A stretch of 64,000 nt of DNA from Flavobacterium tistrianum (GTDB lineage Bacteria > Bacteroidota > Bacteroidia > Flavobacteriales > Flavobacteriaceae), in contig NZ_QJRH01000062.1 of NCBI RefSeq assembly GCF_003254545.1, forward strand, positions 98,445-162,444. Direction: 5' to 3'. Below, piece by piece: positions 63,794 to 64,000 of the stretch. Position numbers and translations under genes: made by a program. The notes beneath the pieces were generated by a model. That model was not told the origin of the DNA and ran no database searches. It saw only the letters and a program-made list of their open reading frames with translations. Positions within the stretch are counted from its first letter, which is position 1, and every line of letters begins with the position of its first letter.

Positions 63794-63851
63794 AGCTTGT
63801 CGGACTCATATCCGCCGCGGCGGACACAGGTTCGAGTCCTGCTCCCGCTAC
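63794..63851 (+). repeat. Degenerate tRNA-Met 3' half, copy 1
   Basis: Matches the tRNA gene from its D-arm end onward, with anticodon CAT kept, but the anticodon 3' stem and variable loop are replaced by the palindrome TCCGCCGCGGCGGA. Not a functional tRNA because the 5' half is absent. The last 24 bases match the tRNA except for one change. Confidence 0.75.
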
Positions 63852-63857
63852 TAAAGA

Positions 63858-63889
63858 AAAACACCACTTGAAAAAGCTGGTGTTTTTTT
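63858..63889 (+). terminator. Terminator, second copy in the array
   Basis: Same AAACACCA/TGGTGTTT hairpin with T tract as at 63747. Confidence 0.75.
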
Positions 63890-63902
63890 ATTCAAAATTT
63901 AT

Positions 63903-63961
63903 CAGCTTGTCGAACTCATATCCGCCACGGCGGACACAGGTTCGAGTCCTGTTCCCGCTAC
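63903..63961 (+). repeat. Degenerate tRNA-Met 3' half, copy 2
   Basis: As copy 1, with palindrome variant TCCGCCACGGCGGA. The final 27 bases are identical to the tRNA gene 37681-37707. Period to copy 1 is 110 bases. Confidence 0.75.
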
Positions 63962-63966
63962 TAATT

Positions 63967-64000
63967 GGGACAAAGAGGAAAATTTCTTCTTTGTCCCTTT
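63967..64000 (+). terminator. Terminator at the window's right end
   Basis: GGGACAAAGA / TCTTTGTCCC stem followed by T tract that runs to the window end. Confidence 0.75.

Larger units (their letters stand above)
63467..64000. other. Right end of element and tRNA-tail array, intergenic
   Basis: Non-coding. The element's right boundary is inferred at 63731-63740 (attR core). To the right are two degenerate tRNA-tail repeats and three hairpin terminators, all of which I read as chromosomal. Confidence 0.65.

Noticed and set aside
63794..63961. Functional extra tRNA-Met genes
   Set aside because: Only the 3' halves are present and the anticodon 3' stem is replaced by a palindrome.

Overview
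The window looks like a Flavobacterium (Bacteroidota) chromosome. It is AT-rich, and several promoters fit the Bacteroidota pattern (TTG, then about 19 bases, then TAnnTTTG). It encodes a T9SS-type sorting domain, a lipoprotein TamA (TamL) with TamB, GSCFA and DUF4230 proteins, TonB-dependent beta-barrels and many short SCS-type lipoproteins. Its intergenic spaces carry families of palindromic repeats that recall those I associate with Flavobacterium.

Bases 1-37,700 are mostly ordinary chromosome. In order: the end of ilvA; a secreted GH30 glycosidase; a group III truncated haemoglobin; an aromatic amino acid hydroxylase; DUF4230; tamL/tamB; two paralogous lipoproteins flanking a GSCFA protein; an ABC exporter; alaS; an M23 peptidase/MerR/LemA/TPM cluster; an Rrf2 regulator followed by a tiny Cys/Met-ending leader peptide, a TonB receptor and a DUF2490 protein; an OMP_b-brl barrel; a lipoprotein; der; era; and an initiator tRNA-Met gene.

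Bases about 37,700-63,740 are an integrated mobilizable element of about 26 kb inserted in the 3' end of the initiator tRNA gene. At its left end is a large serine recombinase whose reading frame runs into the tRNA. A 10-bp core (ttcccgctac) recurs at 63731-63740. It is followed by two degenerate 110-bp tRNA-tail repeats, which appear to be an older array split by the insertion. The element has a mobC/mobA pair and an oriT-like hairpin region but no conjugation (tra) genes, so it probably depends on a helper. It also has an XRE regulator, a possible HEPN-type operon, a radC-like gene and an HTH protein.

The cargo is strongly AT-rich and looks like anti-phage defence: a UDG-fold-like protein, an unknown 425-aa protein, a DUF4209/HEPN-like protein, a Gabija pair (OLD-type ATPase/TOPRIM plus UvrD-like helicase), and then a same-strand cassette of four genes at 53105-58498. 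These are a 142-aa small protein, a 431-aa propeller-like protein, a GHKL ATPase and a 772-aa protein with two phosphoribosyltransferase-like halves. I do not recognise this four-gene cassette as a named system; it is the best candidate here for an undescribed one. A decayed AlbA_2/Schlafen fragment, a GC-rich hairpin patch and a pair of membrane/coiled-coil genes lie toward the right end.
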